A stretch of DNA of 64,000 nucleotides from Pseudomonas orientalis (GTDB lineage: Bacteria; Pseudomonadota; Gammaproteobacteria; Pseudomonadales; Pseudomonadaceae), in the NCBI RefSeq assembly GCF_002934065.1, contig NZ_CP018049.1, positions 4,586,501-4,650,500 on the forward strand, given 5' to 3'. Below are positions 42,022 to 50,951 of the stretch, piece after piece (the first letter of the stretch is position 1; every line of letters starts with the position of its first letter). A model generated the notes under the pieces. The model was not told where the DNA came from. It ran no database searches and was given only the letters and a program-made list of their open reading frames with translations. Position numbers and translations under genes: made by a program.

Positions 42022-42735
42022 TCATGGGCACCAGTAAATCTCTAATGTAGGTTGCAAAAACGCGCGAATCGGCATGGCGGCGACATCGTCACCGGCCAGC
42101 GCGGCGCTCAAGGTGGTCAACTTCGAACTGCCGGAAATCGACAGTACGGTGTAGTGGGCCGTCGCCAGCAATGCGCGACTCATGGTCAGGCGCTGGTGCG
42201 GCACGGTCGGCGCCAGCATCGGCCAGCAACGGCGGGTACCGTCGGCCTGCAAGGCCTGGGCAAGGTTCGGGCTGTCGGGAAACAGCGATGCGGTGTGGCC
42301 GTCATCGCCCATGCCCAGCACCAGCACATCGATGGCCGGCAACTCGGCCAGCAGGCGATCGGCCTGCTCGGCAGCGTCTTCCAGGTTGGCGGCAGCGCTG
42401 TACAGGCTGAGGAACCGGGCCTCGGCCGCCGGGCCTTGCAACAGGTGCTGCTTTAACAGGCCGGCGTTGCTGTCGGCGTGTTCTACCGGCACCCAGCGCT
42501 CATCGGCCAGGGTGATGGTGACTTTGGACCAGTCCAGGACCTGCCTGGCCAGGTTCTGGAAGAACGCCACGGGGCTGCGGCCGCCGGACACGACCAACGT
42601 CGCCGCGCCACGAGCGCTGATGGCCGCGCGCAATTGTTCGGCCACTTCAGTGGCCAGGCCTTCGGCCAGCAACACCGGCGTACGATACTCATGGGCAGTA
42701 ACGCCCTGAGGCAGTTTCAATTCAGATATCGCCAT
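42022..42735 (-). CDS. pgl: 6-phosphogluconolactonase
   Basis: A 237-residue enzyme of the DevB type that hydrolyses 6-phosphogluconolactone to 6-phosphogluconate. Family blocks are LVVSGGRSPVAFFQNLA, VTITLADERWVPVEHADSNAGLL, DVLVLGMGDDGHTASLFPD and MSRALLATA. The ATG at 42735 (MAISELKLPQG) has GGAGG six bases upstream and overlaps the end of zwf by 14 bases, so translation is coupled. eda follows 17 bp downstream. Confidence 0.93.
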   Translation of the reverse strand: MAISELKLPQGVTAHEYRTPVLLAEGLATEVAEQLRAAISARGAATLVVSGGRSPVAFFQNLARQVLDWSKVTITLADERWVPVEHADSNAGLLKQHLLQGPAAEARFLSLYSAAANLEDAAEQADRLLAELPAIDVLVLGMGDDGHTASLFPDSPNLAQALQADGTRRCWPMLAPTVPHQRLTMSRALLATAHYTVLSISGSSKLTTLSAALAGDDVAAMPIRAFLQPTLEIYWCP

Positions 42736-44188
42736 ACCACGACCTCCCATCCCGCGTGATCAGTGCAATCGAGCTCATCGGCCCCCAGGAACCCGCCGCG
42801 TACGGCTTGGGCGCATCACCGGATTTTTTCCACCCGGCGATCAACTGGTCACACCACTTCCACGCGGCTTCGATTTCATCTTTGCGAACAAACAGGTTCT
42901 GATTGCCGCGCATCACTTCCAACAGCAAACGCTCGTAGGCATCGGGGATGCGTGCGCTGCGATAGGTGTCGGAAAAATTCAGTTGCAGCGGACCGCTGCG
43001 CAGTTGCATGCCCTTATCCAGGCCCTGCTCCTTGGTCATCACACGCAAGGAGATACCTTCGTCCGGCTGCAGGCGGATGATCAGCTTGTTGCTGATCTGC
43101 AAGCGCTGCTCGGGGGCGAAAATATAGTGGGACGGTTCCTTGAAGTGGATGACGATCTGCGACAGCTTTTGCGGCATGCGCTTGCCGGTGCGCAGGTAGA
43201 ACGGCACCCCGGCCCAACGCCAGTTACGGATATCGGCGCGCAGGGCAACAAAGGTCTCGGTGTCGCTCTGGGTGTTGGAATTCTCTTCTTCCAGGTAGCC
43301 CGGCACCGCTTTACCAGCGCTGTAGCCGGCAATGTACTGGCCGCGCACCACCTGGGTGGTCAGGCCTTCCGGGCTGATCGGCGCCAGGGCCTTGAGCACC
43401 TTGACCTTCTCGTCACGGATGCTGTCGGCGGACAGGTCGGCCGGCGGGTCCATGGCGATCAGGCAGAGCAACTGCAGCAGGTGGTTCTGGATCATGTCGC
43501 GCAGTTGGCCGGCCTTGTCGAAGTAGCCCCAACGGCCTTCGATGCCGACCTGCTCGGCCACGGTAATTTCCACGTGGGAAATGTAATTCTGGTTCCACTG
43601 GGTTTCGAACAGGCTGTTGGCAAAACGCAGGGCGATCAGGTTCTGTACCGTCTCCTTGCCCAGGTAGTGGTCAATGCGATAGGTGCGACTTTCCGGGAAA
43701 AACTGCGCCACGGCGTCGTTGACCTTGCGCGAGGATTCGAGGTCCGAACCGATCGGTTTTTCCAGCACCACGCGGGTGTTTTCTGCCAGGCCGACCTTGG
43801 ACAGGTTTTCGCAGATCGCGCCATATACGGCGGCCGGGGTGGCGAAGTAGGCGATGAGGCGCTGTTCGCTGCCGGCTTTTTCGGCAAGCCCGACGTAGTC
43901 GTCGGCCTTCATGAAGTCGACATGCAAATACGCCAGGCGCGCCAGGAAACGCTGGGCCACGGCTTCGTCGAGTTCCTTGCCGACGTACTTGCGCAGTTCT
44001 TGTTCGATATGGGCCAGGTGCTGCTGCTCGGAGCCGGCTTCGCGGGCCAGGGCCAGGATGCGCGTGTCATCGTGCAGGAGGCCGGCGCCATCGAGTTGAT
44101 AGAGAGCAGGAAATAACTTGCGCAGCGCCAGATCACCCAAGGCGCCAAACAGGGCAAAGGTGCAGGGTTCCACGGTTATCGAAGGCAT
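42722..44188 (-). CDS. zwf: Glucose-6-phosphate 1-dehydrogenase
   Basis: A 488-residue enzyme oxidising glucose-6-phosphate with NADP+ (or NAD+). The cofactor region is FALFGALGDLALRKLFPAL, the active site RIDHYLGKETVQNL, and GAGRWEG-like IEGRWGYFDKAGQLRDMIQNHLLQ follows. It heads the operon zwf-pgl-eda and is divergent from hexR, with a candidate HexR operator in the 211-bp gap. In this genus Zwf supplies 6-phosphogluconate from imported glucose and NADPH in oxidative stress. Confidence 0.95.
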   Translation of the reverse strand: MPSITVEPCTFALFGALGDLALRKLFPALYQLDGAGLLHDDTRILALAREAGSEQQHLAHIEQELRKYVGKELDEAVAQRFLARLAYLHVDFMKADDYVGLAEKAGSEQRLIAYFATPAAVYGAICENLSKVGLAENTRVVLEKPIGSDLESSRKVNDAVAQFFPESRTYRIDHYLGKETVQNLIALRFANSLFETQWNQNYISHVEITVAEQVGIEGRWGYFDKAGQLRDMIQNHLLQLLCLIAMDPPADLSADSIRDEKVKVLKALAPISPEGLTTQVVRGQYIAGYSAGKAVPGYLEEENSNTQSDTETFVALRADIRNWRWAGVPFYLRTGKRMPQKLSQIVIHFKEPSHYIFAPEQRLQISNKLIIRLQPDEGISLRVMTKEQGLDKGMQLRSGPLQLNFSDTYRSARIPDAYERLLLEVMRGNQNLFVRKDEIEAAWKWCDQLIAGWKKSGDAPKPYAAGSWGPMSSIALITRDGRSWYGDI

Positions 44189-44253
44189 GATGTTTGTTCT
44201 TTTATCAAGTTAAGCTACAAATACCTTTTTTCAAGGCATCACTCAAGGAAAAA

Positions 44254-44269
44254 TGTAGTAATAACCACA
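44254..44269. promoter_or_regulatory. Candidate HexR operator between zwf and hexR
   Basis: TGTAGTAATAACCACA has inverted TGT/ACA ends and resembles the HexR consensus TGTARTWWWAYTACA with one extra base. It lies 66 bp upstream of zwf, in the divergent gap where HexR acts in pseudomonads. Confidence 0.5.
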
Positions 44270-44399
44270 ACATTTTCCGCAAATACGCATTGCGTGTGGT
44301 GGTGTTCGGCTACCCTCAGTAGGATAGGCCACCGCGAAAAGCCACTCATCGATTGGTTACCGCCTTTTTATTTGCATCGTCGCCCGAAGGAAAGACTGA

Positions 44400-45269
44400 A
44401 TGGACCGCGTGCGAAATCTTCTGGAACAAATCCGGAACCGCCTCGAAGAATTGAACAAGGCCGAGAAAAAAGTCGCCGAGGTCATCCTGCTCAACCCGCA
44501 GCAGGCCACCCGCTTCTCGATCGCCGCCCTTGCCCAGGCCGCCTCGGTCAGTGAACCGACGGTCAACCGTTTCTGCCGTTCGTTCGGCGTCAGCGGTTAC
44601 CCTGAACTTAAATTGCAGCTGGCGCAAAGTCTGGCCAGTGGCGCGGCGTATGTCAGCCGCGCCGTGGAAGCCGATGATAACCCCGAGGCCTACACCCAGA
44701 AGATTTTTGGCAGCGCCATTGCCTCCCTGGACAGCGCCTGCCAGGCCCTGGACCCGGCCCTGATCAGCAAGGCCGTGGACTTGTTGATCCAGGCGCGGCA
44801 GATCCACTTTTTCGGCCTGGGCGCCTCGGCACCGGTGGCGATGGATGCGCTGCACAAGTTCTTCCGTTTCAACCTGGCGGTGACTGCCCACGCCGACGTG
44901 CTGATGCAACGCATGATCGCCTCGGTGGCACATACGGGTGAGTTGTTCGTGATCATTTCCTACACCGGGCGTACCCGTGAGTTGGTGGAAGTGGCGCGTA
45001 TCGCGCGGGAAAACGGTGCATCGGTGCTGGGGGTGACGGCCGAGAACTCGCCGTTGGCCAAGGCCAGTACCGTGAGCCTGAACATTCCGCTGCCGGAAGA
45101 CACCGATATCTACATGCCGATGACGTCGCGGATCATTCAGCTGACGGTACTCGATGTGCTGGCGACCGGCATGACGTTGCGCCGTGGCGTGGATTTCCAG
45201 CCGCACTTGCGCAAGATCAAGGAGAGCCTGAATGACAGCCGGTATCCGGTGGGGGATGAGTTCAACTAA
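44400..45269 (+). CDS. hexR: RpiR-family regulator of glucose metabolism
   Basis: A 289-residue repressor with an N-terminal HTH (MDRVRNLLEQIRNRLEELNKAEKKVAEVIL ... AQAASVSEPTVNRFCRSFGVSGYPELKLQLA) and a C-terminal SIS sugar-phosphate domain (residues about 125-265; FFGLGASAPVAMDALHKF, ISYTGRTRELVEVARIARENGASVLGVTA). In pseudomonads HexR binds KDPG and represses zwf-pgl-eda, gap and edd. It is divergent from zwf. A perfect inverted REP pair lies after its stop. Confidence 0.93.
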   Translation: MDRVRNLLEQIRNRLEELNKAEKKVAEVILLNPQQATRFSIAALAQAASVSEPTVNRFCRSFGVSGYPELKLQLAQSLASGAAYVSRAVEADDNPEAYTQKIFGSAIASLDSACQALDPALISKAVDLLIQARQIHFFGLGASAPVAMDALHKFFRFNLAVTAHADVLMQRMIASVAHTGELFVIISYTGRTRELVEVARIARENGASVLGVTAENSPLAKASTVSLNIPLPEDTDIYMPMTSRIIQLTVLDVLATGMTLRRGVDFQPHLRKIKESLNDSRYPVGDEFN

Positions 45270-45293
45270 GCCGGCATCTATGTTGGCTTTACT

Positions 45294-45377
45294 GGCCTCA
45301 TCGGGGGCAAGCCCCCTCCCACATTTTGATTTGTGAACCCATTCAAAAGTGGGAGGGGGCTTGCCCCCGATGAGGCC
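45294..45377. repeat. Tail-to-tail family B REP pair, perfect 29-bp inverted repeat
   Basis: The 29 bases from 45294 (GGCCTCATCGGGGGCAAGCC...) are repeated as an exact reverse complement ending at 45377, with 26 bp between. The order of the arms is opposite to the usual REPIN. It separates the convergent hexR and mutarotase genes and could act as a two-way terminator. Confidence 0.88.
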
Positions 45378-45390
45378 ATCAGCCACACCA

Positions 45391-46236
45391 CTAGACCCCT
45401 GCCCTGGCCTGCAGACTCAAATGCGCCCGCTCCCCGGGCGCCAGGCTCGCACCGGCCATCGCCGATTCCACACACACAAATCCTGACGCTTCGTTAAAAC
45501 TCACGCCCAATAGCGGCCGGCTACCCGGGTGCCACACCACCGTGTCGGCGCTGTCGCCGGTGTCGATGCACAGTTCACGCTGCCAGGCATGGTCCTTGAG
45601 CTGCAATTCGCCCTCGTGCTGGAACACCCGCTGGCACCCACCATCGACCCGCAGCTCACCTTCCTGCTGGCAGACCTGGCGATTGAGCTGGTCATAACCC
45701 TGCGCACCGTCAAGCCCAGACAGCGCTACCTCGTCAACGTGACCAATACGCCAGTAAGCGTGCAACGCATGGCTCAATTGGCACGGCAGCTCGTCCTGAT
45801 GCTCGGTACTCAGGCGCAACTCCAGGGTTTCGCCCAATTGCGCATGCAGGTCTACCTGCCAGTCGCACAACTGCAACTGCCAATGCAGGCGCACGCCGTC
45901 GTCATCGGTGCTGCTGTCGAGCAGTTTCCAGTCGATCAAGCGTGCCCAGCCATGGGAAGGCCAGGCGTTTTCGCTGGGGTGACGGCCGTACCACGGCCAG
46001 CATACCGGCACGCCACCGCGGATCGCGCCGACTTGGGGCCATTTGGCCGCACACCACAGCCAGGGTTTCTGGCCAGCGGGCTGAAAGTGCAGCAATTGCG
46101 CGCCTTGGCGACTGAATACCGCCTGGCACAGCGGATGGTCGATCACCAACACATCGCGCATCTGAAAGCGCTCCCAGGCGAACACCGGACGCTCGCGCAG
46201 GGACTTGAAAAAGCGTTGCAGCGGTTGCTCATGCAT
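45391..46236 (-). CDS. yeaD: D-hexose-6-phosphate mutarotase (YeaD-like aldose epimerase)
   Basis: A 281-residue galactose-mutarotase-like beta-sandwich. Family blocks are AVFSRQGAQLLHFQPAGQKPWLWCAA, IRGGVPVCWPWYGRHPSENAWPSHGWAR with the catalytic His, SHALHAYWRIGHVDEVALSGL, and DTVVWHPG. Such enzymes interconvert alpha and beta anomers of hexose-6-phosphates, here glucose entering the cell. It follows oprB in the same direction by 99 bp with a terminator between. Confidence 0.88.
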   Translation of the reverse strand: MHEQPLQRFFKSLRERPVFAWERFQMRDVLVIDHPLCQAVFSRQGAQLLHFQPAGQKPWLWCAAKWPQVGAIRGGVPVCWPWYGRHPSENAWPSHGWARLIDWKLLDSSTDDDGVRLHWQLQLCDWQVDLHAQLGETLELRLSTEHQDELPCQLSHALHAYWRIGHVDEVALSGLDGAQGYDQLNRQVCQQEGELRVDGGCQRVFQHEGELQLKDHAWQRELCIDTGDSADTVVWHPGSRPLLGVSFNEASGFVCVESAMAGASLAPGERAHLSLQARAGV

Positions 46237-46276
46237 GTGCCACAGTCCTGAATATCACAGTGCCACGCAAAAAAAA

Positions 46277-46298
46277 GCGGATAGCCATGGCTATCCGC
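46277..46298 (-). terminator. Rho-independent terminator after oprB
   Basis: GCGGATAGCCATGGCTATCC-GC is a perfect 22-bp palindrome followed on the minus strand by eight T. It lies 37 bp after the oprB stop. Confidence 0.88.
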
Positions 46299-46335
46299 AA
46301 AATGCGCACAGAGAGAGGAGCTTATCGCAACAGCG

Positions 46336-47682
46336 TTAGAACGTAGACTGAATCTTCAGGCCCGCTACAAGCGCGTTGTCGACTTTGTCCACGCCACCGG
46401 GCTGGACAACATATTGCAGGTTAGGACGCACGGTCAGCCAGTTGGTGACGTGGAAACCGTAGTTCAGTTCGACGTTGTACTCAGTCTCGCGAATCGGCGT
46501 GTACAGCGGATTATCGTAGTCGCTGATGCCGTTGGCGGCATTGAGCAGCTCCGAGTTCTTCTTCACGTCATCGTTGACGTGCAGGCGCGCGACGCCAATG
46601 CCGACGTCATCTTTTGGACGTGCGTCGAATGGGCCCTTGTACACCAGCATCAACGACTGGTAGTTGTCGACCAGGTTGGTTTCCTTGTCGTGGAAGGTCG
46701 CGTTGGCCGCGATGTTCAGGCCACGGGTAGCGTCGCCGTTATGCGTGGTGAGTTGCTGTTGGGCAACGAACCAGTAGCCTTTCTTGCTGCTGCGGGTACG
46801 CAAGTTTGCACCAGTGAGGACCGCATCGTTGCCGTTGACGTCTTCACGTACATCCGGAGCATCGGCCGCGCTTTTGTAGTAACCCACACGGTACTCGCCT
46901 GGCAGGTTGTTGACTTTCGGCGACCAGACCAACTCCACCGGGATCACGGTGCCTTTGGTACCGCTGCCGCTGAGTTTGAAGCCGTTGCCGTGCTCCAGTT
47001 GCGACGGGTTCTGGTTGTAGGCACCAATCTGCGCATACAGCTCAGGCGTAATGTTGTACTTCACGCGGATCGCGGCCTGGGCGACCGGCCAGTTGTACCA
47101 GGTGTTTACATAGTTACCGACCTGGGAGCCACAGAACGACAGGTTCTGGAAGTCGCACGGGAAGGTGTTGAAGTCTTCGCCTTCGCCGAAGTAACCGAGT
47201 TTCACGTCCAGCTTGTTGTCGAACATCTGGTGCTGAACCCAGAACTGGGTCAGGCGCACCATATGGCCACGGCCGTACACTTCCTGAGACGAACTCAAGG
47301 TGCCGGCACGCGGGTCGCCAATGCGGTCATTGGAGATATTCTGGCCATTACGGTTGGTAAACTGGATCTTGGCCTGGGTGTTATCCCAGCCCCACAGCTT
47401 TTGCAGGTCCAGTGCCACGCCCAGACCGAACTGGTCGGAGTAACGACCGGTCTTGTCGTCGTTGTAGCCACCGTGGGCGTTGTAGCCCATTTCCCCGACG
47501 TAATCGGCCTTGATGTCGATACCTTGCTCGATCAGCTTGGTACGCTCGCCGCCCCAATCGCCGGTCATCCACTTGGAATCGGCGCTGAATGCATCGGCCG
47601 CCATCGCATTGGCGGACAATACGAGGGCTGCTGCTGCTGACAGTTGGCAGAACAGCCGAGTGTTGTTGTGTTGCTTTTTCAT
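46336..47682 (-). CDS. oprB: Carbohydrate-selective outer-membrane porin
   Basis: A 448-residue porin with a signal peptide (LSAAAALVLSANAMA-AD) and the OprB family start (KWMTGDWGGERTKLIEQGIDIKADYVGEMGYNAHGG). The rest alternates short beta strands and ends with the outer-membrane C-terminal phenylalanine (LKIQSTF). It lets glucose and related sugars cross the outer membrane. It lies downstream of gtsABCD and before the mutarotase. Its leader has an AATAACAA motif, likely a Crc/Hfq site. Confidence 0.93.
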   Translation of the reverse strand: MKKQHNNTRLFCQLSAAAALVLSANAMAADAFSADSKWMTGDWGGERTKLIEQGIDIKADYVGEMGYNAHGGYNDDKTGRYSDQFGLGVALDLQKLWGWDNTQAKIQFTNRNGQNISNDRIGDPRAGTLSSSQEVYGRGHMVRLTQFWVQHQMFDNKLDVKLGYFGEGEDFNTFPCDFQNLSFCGSQVGNYVNTWYNWPVAQAAIRVKYNITPELYAQIGAYNQNPSQLEHGNGFKLSGSGTKGTVIPVELVWSPKVNNLPGEYRVGYYKSAADAPDVREDVNGNDAVLTGANLRTRSSKKGYWFVAQQQLTTHNGDATRGLNIAANATFHDKETNLVDNYQSLMLVYKGPFDARPKDDVGIGVARLHVNDDVKKNSELLNAANGISDYDNPLYTPIRETEYNVELNYGFHVTNWLTVRPNLQYVVQPGGVDKVDNALVAGLKIQSTF

Positions 47683-47701
47683 CCCTACATCCTCGTCTTT
47701 A

Positions 47702-47709
47702 TTGTTATT
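47702..47709 (-). promoter_or_regulatory. CA motif (Crc/Hfq site) in the oprB leader
   Basis: On the minus strand AATAACAA (AAYAAYAA) lies 20-27 bases before the oprB start codon, upstream of the GAGGA ribosome-binding site. Confidence 0.5.
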
Positions 47710-47778
47710 AAACTGTTTTTATCTAACGCGGGTTACATTTTTTAGCTAAAACAACAAGTTAACCATTAATCACAGTAC

Positions 47779-47878
47779 TGTAGGAGCGAGCTTGCTCGCG
47801 AAAAACCCGAGAGTGCCACGCTAAACCAGGAGCGTTGCGTCATCGTTAACGACCTTCGCGAGCAAGCTCGCTCCTACA
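47779..47878. repeat. REPIN, family A, between gtsD and oprB
   Basis: Inverted TGTAGGAGCGAGCTTGCTCG units flank about 50 bp; the right unit ends six bases before the gtsD stop codon on the other strand. Confidence 0.92.
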
Positions 47879-47884
47879 AATGCT

Positions 47885-49045
47885 TCAACGGCCCTTGAAC
47901 TGGGTCACGTTGCCGGCATGCCCCTGTGCCGGCGATGCAGCTGCGGTACCCAATCGCTCACCGGTCTTGGCGTCGAACAGCAACACCTTGGCCGGGTCGA
48001 ACTGCAGGGTCAGGGTCTCGCCTACCTGCGGTGCCACGTCCGGCGCCAAACGGCAGCAGACCTTGGTGTCGTTGAGCTGCACGAACACCAGGGTGTCCGG
48101 GCCGGTCGGCTCGGTCACCTGGACTTCGGCACGAATGCTCGACGAACCATTGCCCTCGCCCGCCGCCAGCACGATCTGCTCCGGGCGCAGGCCCAGGATC
48201 ACATCGCGATCTTCCAGACCTGCGTCATTCATGTTCAGCGCCAGCTCGCAACGGGCCTGGCCGCTGTCGAGCACCGCCACCAGACCACCGTCCTGGCGTT
48301 TTAGGCGCATGGGAACGAAGTTCATCGGTGGTGAACCGATAAAGCTTGCCACAAATAGGTTGGCTGGGTCGTTGTAAATTTCTTTCGGCGTGCCGAATTG
48401 CTGGATGATCCCATCCTTCATCACCGCCACTTTATCGCCCAGGGTCATCGCTTCAATCTGATCGTGGGTCACGTAGACAGTGGTAGTTTTCAGGCGCTGG
48501 TGCATCAGCTTCATTTCGGTGCGCATTTCGACGCGCAGCTTGGCGTCGAGGTTCGACAGCGGCTCGTCGAACAGGTAGATCTTCGGCCGACGCGCCAATG
48601 CACGGCCCATGGCCACGCGCTGTTGCTGGCCGCCGGAGAGCTGGCCCGGCTTGCGGTTTAGCAGATGCTCGATCTGCAGCAGCTTGGCCACGCGTGCCAC
48701 TTCGGCGTCGATGTCGGCCTGGGGCATCTTGCGAATTTTCAGACCGAACTCGATGTTCTCGCGCACGCTCATGGTCGGGTACAGCGCGTAGGACTGGAAC
48801 ACCATGGCGATGTCGCGATCCTTGGGACTCATGCCGCTCACATCCTGATCACCGATCATGATCGCGCCGCCGGAGATGGTCTCAAGGCCCGCGATGCAGT
48901 TCATCAAGGTGGACTTGCCGCAACCCGAAGGGCCGACCAGGATCAGGAATTCGCCTTCCTTGATCGACAGTTCGATGTTCTTCAAGGTGTCGGGCAGGCC
49001 GGCGCCATAGGTCTTGTTTACATTGCGAAGTTCAAGCGTAGCCAT
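47885..49045 (-). CDS. gtsD: Glucose ABC transporter ATP-binding subunit
   Basis: A 386-residue MalK/UgpC-type ATPase. Walker A GPSGCGKST is at residues 38-46, the signature LSGGQQQRVAMGRALARRP follows, Walker B is IYLFDEPLSNLD, and a C-terminal TOBE regulatory region (from about 240) has MNFVPMRLKRQ and LGLRPEQIVLA. It powers the GtsBC permease. It is the last gene of gtsABCD, two bases after gtsC, and is followed by a REPIN. Confidence 0.93.
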   Translation of the reverse strand: MATLELRNVNKTYGAGLPDTLKNIELSIKEGEFLILVGPSGCGKSTLMNCIAGLETISGGAIMIGDQDVSGMSPKDRDIAMVFQSYALYPTMSVRENIEFGLKIRKMPQADIDAEVARVAKLLQIEHLLNRKPGQLSGGQQQRVAMGRALARRPKIYLFDEPLSNLDAKLRVEMRTEMKLMHQRLKTTTVYVTHDQIEAMTLGDKVAVMKDGIIQQFGTPKEIYNDPANLFVASFIGSPPMNFVPMRLKRQDGGLVAVLDSGQARCELALNMNDAGLEDRDVILGLRPEQIVLAAGEGNGSSSIRAEVQVTEPTGPDTLVFVQLNDTKVCCRLAPDVAPQVGETLTLQFDPAKVLLFDAKTGERLGTAAASPAQGHAGNVTQFKGR

Positions 49046-49047
49046 GA

Positions 49048-49893
49048 TTACCCCTTGACCGCGCCGGCCGTGAGGCCGCGCACGAAATACTTGCCTGCGA
49101 TCACATAGACCAGCAGGGTCGGCAGACCGGCGATCATCGCCGCCGCCATATCCACGTTATATTCCTTGGCGCCGGTGCTGGTGTTGACCAGGTTGTTCAG
49201 CGCCACCGTGATGGGCTGGGAGTCGCCGCTGGAAAACACCACGCCGAACAGGAAGTCGTTCCAGATCTGAGTGAACTGCCAGATCAGGCAGACCATGATG
49301 ATCGGCGTCGACATCGGCAGAATGATCTGACGGAAGATGGTGAAGAAACCGGCACCGTCCAGGCGGGCCGCCTTGATCAGCGCATCCGGAATGCTCACGT
49401 AGTAGTTACGGAAGAACAGCGTGGTGAACGCCAGGCCGTAGACCACATGCACAAACACCAGGCCGGTGGTGGTACTGGCCAGGCCCATCTTGCCGAGGGT
49501 GAACGAGGCCGGCAGCAGCACCGTCTGGAACGGCAGGAAGCAGCCGAACAGCAACAGGCCGAAGAACAGCTGCGAACCACGGAAGCGCCAGAACGACAGC
49601 ACGTAGCCATTCAGCGCGCCGATGGCGGTGGAGATCAGTACAGCGGGCACGGTGATCTTGATCGAGTTCCAGAAGTAACCGTCCACGGTGTCCCAGGCCT
49701 TGACCCAGCCGATACCGCTGACCACGGTCGGCCAGCTCAGCAGGTTGCCGGTGCTGATATCTTCCGGGGTCTTGAAGCTGGTGAGCAGCATCACTACCAG
49801 CGGCACCAGGTACAGCAGCACCGCGAGAATCAGCACCGCGTAGATCGCGATACGGCTCAGGCTGACGGCAGGTTTGGCGGCGAGACTAGTCAT
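49048..49893 (-). CDS. gtsC: Glucose ABC transporter permease
   Basis: A 281-residue inner-membrane permease of the MalG type with six hydrophobic segments. The EAA loop that contacts the ATPase is YYVSIPDALIKAARLDGAGFFTIFRQIILP. Its N-terminus has SLSRIAIYAVLILAVLLYLVPLVVMLLTSFKTPEDI, typical of the family. It overlaps gtsB by eight bases and is followed by gtsD after two, which signals tight co-translation. Confidence 0.93.
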   Translation of the reverse strand: MTSLAAKPAVSLSRIAIYAVLILAVLLYLVPLVVMLLTSFKTPEDISTGNLLSWPTVVSGIGWVKAWDTVDGYFWNSIKITVPAVLISTAIGALNGYVLSFWRFRGSQLFFGLLLFGCFLPFQTVLLPASFTLGKMGLASTTTGLVFVHVVYGLAFTTLFFRNYYVSIPDALIKAARLDGAGFFTIFRQIILPMSTPIIMVCLIWQFTQIWNDFLFGVVFSSGDSQPITVALNNLVNTSTGAKEYNVDMAAAMIAGLPTLLVYVIAGKYFVRGLTAGAVKG

Positions 49894-50794
49894 TACGCTT
49901 GGTCCTCAGCTCGGAATACAGGTACGGCACGATGATCGCGAGGATCGCACCGAGCATCAGGATTGCACTGGCCGAGCCCATGCCCATCTGGCCGCGGCTG
50001 AAGGTGAACGAGTACATGAACATGGCAGGCAGGTCGGACGAATAGCCCGGGCCGCCGGCCGTCATCGCCGCCACCAGGTCGAAGCTCTTGATCGCAATGT
50101 GCGCCAGGATCATCACCGCACTGAAGAACACCGGGCGCAGGCTTGGCAGCACCACGCTCCAGTAGATGCGCGGCAGGCTCGCGCCGTCGATCTGCGCGGC
50201 GCGGATGATCGACTGATCAACACCGCGCAGGCCGGCCAGGAACATCGCCATGATAAAGCCCGAAGCTTGCCACACAGCGGCGATCACCAGGCAGTAGACC
50301 ACGCGGTCGGGGTCGATCAGCCAGTCGAGACGGAAGCCTTCCCAGCCCCAGTCGCGCAATAATTTGTCCAGGCCCATGCCCGGGTTGAGCAGCCATTTCC
50401 ACGCGGTACCGGTGACGATCATCGAGAGCGCCATCGGGTACAGGTAAATGGTGCGAATGAAACCTTCGCGGCGGATTTTCTGGTCGAGGAAAATCGCCAG
50501 CGTCACACCGATCACCAGGGTGATACCAATGAACATGCCGCCGAACACGGCCAGGTTCTTGCTCGCCACCCACCAACGGTCGTTGTCGAACAGCCGCTCG
50601 TATTGAGCCAGGCCCGCCCATTTGTAGCTGGGCAGGAACGTGGAGGTGGTGAACGACAGCACGAACGTCCACAGGATGTAGCCGTAGAAGCTCACCAGCA
50701 CGATGAACATGCTCGGCGCCAGCACCAGTTTGGGGAGCCAGCGCTGCAATGCATCGAACGGCGAGGCCTTGCTGAACACAGCAACAGAACTCAT
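49886..50794 (-). CDS. gtsB: Glucose ABC transporter permease
   Basis: A 302-residue inner-membrane permease of the MalF type. The EAA loop is LRGVDQSIIRAAQIDGASLPRIYWSVVLPSLRPVFF. The N-terminal part has LVLAPSMFIVLVSFYGYILWTFVLSFTTS. It pairs with GtsC in the inner membrane. The 157-bp gap to gtsA contains a family A REPIN, which may lower expression of the membrane subunits relative to the abundant binding protein. Confidence 0.93.
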   Translation of the reverse strand: MSSVAVFSKASPFDALQRWLPKLVLAPSMFIVLVSFYGYILWTFVLSFTTSTFLPSYKWAGLAQYERLFDNDRWWVASKNLAVFGGMFIGITLVIGVTLAIFLDQKIRREGFIRTIYLYPMALSMIVTGTAWKWLLNPGMGLDKLLRDWGWEGFRLDWLIDPDRVVYCLVIAAVWQASGFIMAMFLAGLRGVDQSIIRAAQIDGASLPRIYWSVVLPSLRPVFFSAVMILAHIAIKSFDLVAAMTAGGPGYSSDLPAMFMYSFTFSRGQMGMGSASAILMLGAILAIIVPYLYSELRTKRND

Positions 50795-50841
50795 GGGAAA
50801 ATCCAGTACAGGGAAAAAGGGCTAGCAGGTGAACCGAACCC

Positions 50842-50942
50842 TGTAGGAGCCGAGCTTGCTCGCGAAGGACTTCAACGATAGCGCGTGCATACAGGATGAA
50901 CGCGGTGACCTTGAGTTTTTCGCGAGCAAGCTCGCTCCTGCA
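50842..50942. repeat. REPIN, family A, between gtsA and gtsB
   Basis: Inverted family A units with one base inserted in the left arm (AGGAGCCGAGCTTGCTCGCG) lie within the operon. Such hairpins protect the 3' end of the upstream mRNA and can reduce downstream gene expression. Confidence 0.9.
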
Positions 50943-50951
50943 GTTGCTGCG

